DNA from: Planctomycetaceae bacterium
GTDB taxonomy: Bacteria; Planctomycetota; Planctomycetia; Planctomycetales; Planctomycetaceae
Direction: 5' to 3'
Length of the DNA stretch: 64,000 nucleotides
NCBI GenBank assembly: GCA_021732975.1
Contig: JAKFWC010000021.1
Span: forward strand, 248,001 to 312,000
The notes under the pieces are model-generated. The model was not told where the DNA came from, searched no databases, and worked only from the letters and a program-made list of their open reading frames with translations. The position numbers were made by a program, and so were the translations under genes. How positions within the stretch are numbered: position 1 is the first letter of the stretch; each line of letters opens with the position of its first letter. Below, piece after piece: positions 63,827-64,000 of the stretch.

Positions 63827-63942
63827 GGGGTCGTGAGGCTACCTCTTTCTGCGGTGAGGTCGTGTGAACCGGGTCAGGTCTTAACAGAAGCAGCCCTAAG
63901 CATTTGGCTCTCAGGTGCGGACGGAGGTAGCTTCGCGGCCCC
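63827..63942 (+). ncRNA. ffs: Signal recognition particle RNA (small bacterial type, 4.5S-like)
   Basis: The conserved apical domain GTGAACCGGGTCAGG and AGAAGCAGCC is present (63864-63895), with a UAAC (URRC-type) tetraloop at 63882-63885 instead of the more common GGAA. The first 19 bases (63827-63845) pair along their full length with the last 19 (63924-63942) with only three G-U pairs, closing a single long hairpin of about 116 bases. This RNA binds Ffh and FtsY for co-translational targeting. Ends are placed from the terminal stem. A TTGACT box at 63782-63787 may be part of its promoter. Confidence 0.92.
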
Positions 63943-63977
63943 TTTGGCATTGTCGCCACTTTCACTTTATTGTGTGG

Positions 63978-63994
63978 CACTGGCTCTGCCAGTG
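63978..63994. repeat. Small hairpin repeat at the window edge
   Basis: CACTGGC and GCCAGTG form a perfect 7-bp stem with a 3-base loop. It lies about 35 bases after the SRP RNA, has no T-run, and resembles dispersed elements rather than a terminator. The rest of the sequence to 64000 shows nothing. Confidence 0.45.
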
Positions 63995-64000
63995 TGTGCG

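Overview
The window comes from a GC-rich (roughly 60 %) member of the Planctomycetota, most likely order Planctomycetales. The call rests on lineage-marker families that occur together here: a cytochrome-c/DUF1549/DUF1553 protein paired with a DUF1501 protein, a DUF1559 pilin-like protein, a ThuA/PVC-type dehydrogenase/cytochrome c fusion, a DUF1207 outer-membrane protein, and the small basic protein shared by planctomycetes, chlamydiae and verrucomicrobia. No tRNA, rRNA, CRISPR array, prophage or complete insertion sequence was seen.

Layout. 1-81 is the tail of an RND/MMPL-type exporter. 166-8448 (minus) is an envelope-stress-like block: a 1180-residue polytopic membrane protein, PspA, a small protein, then a TTG-started sensor kinase overlapping a sigma-54-activating response regulator. 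A sigma-54-like promoter lies upstream of the block. 8684-14029 (minus) carries the PSD1-type cytochrome c protein, a Tat-exported DUF1501 protein and an acetyltransferase. 14394-16037 (minus) has a small lipoprotein and a DUF1559 protein with its own terminator. 16487-20810 (plus) is a sulfate/thiosulfate ABC transporter operon (binding lipoprotein, two permeases, ATPase) closed by a YezD-like protein. Its promoter region holds a 9-bp palindromic candidate operator. 20867-22338 (minus) has queF and a DUF1207 protein. 22736-28107 has the small basic protein, a GH3-family enzyme convergent with a flavin-dependent-halogenase-like protein, and a radical SAM protein. 28108-35194 (plus) carries the ThuA fusion, an SMP-30-like protein, a RidA-like protein and a PQQ-type propeller, convergent with a bile acid:Na+ symporter-like protein.

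36259-47744 (minus) is the most unusual part: two translationally coupled genes for giant envelope proteins of about 2680 and 1128 residues. They share an N-terminal module that recurs in the middle of the larger protein, which looks like a fusion of two ancestral genes. I do not recognise this system. 48038-57304 holds a STAS protein and a Tad/Flp pilus locus (tadZ, tadB, tadC, two tadE-like, tadG-like on plus; tadA/cpaF on minus), with an odd LuxR-type regulator between the two parts. 57806-63722 has a small protein, a GlcG/HbpS protein, DUF899 and CPxC membrane proteins, YceI, a membrane protein, glgC and a Nudix hydrolase. A small SRP RNA gene closes the window at 63827-63942.

Across the window, spacers between genes carry many unrelated inverted repeats. 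Two of them are oppositely oriented copies of one ~78-bp MITE-like element, and others recur as partial copies. Starts were chosen from ribosome binding sites and signal peptides and are often downstream of the longest possible start.
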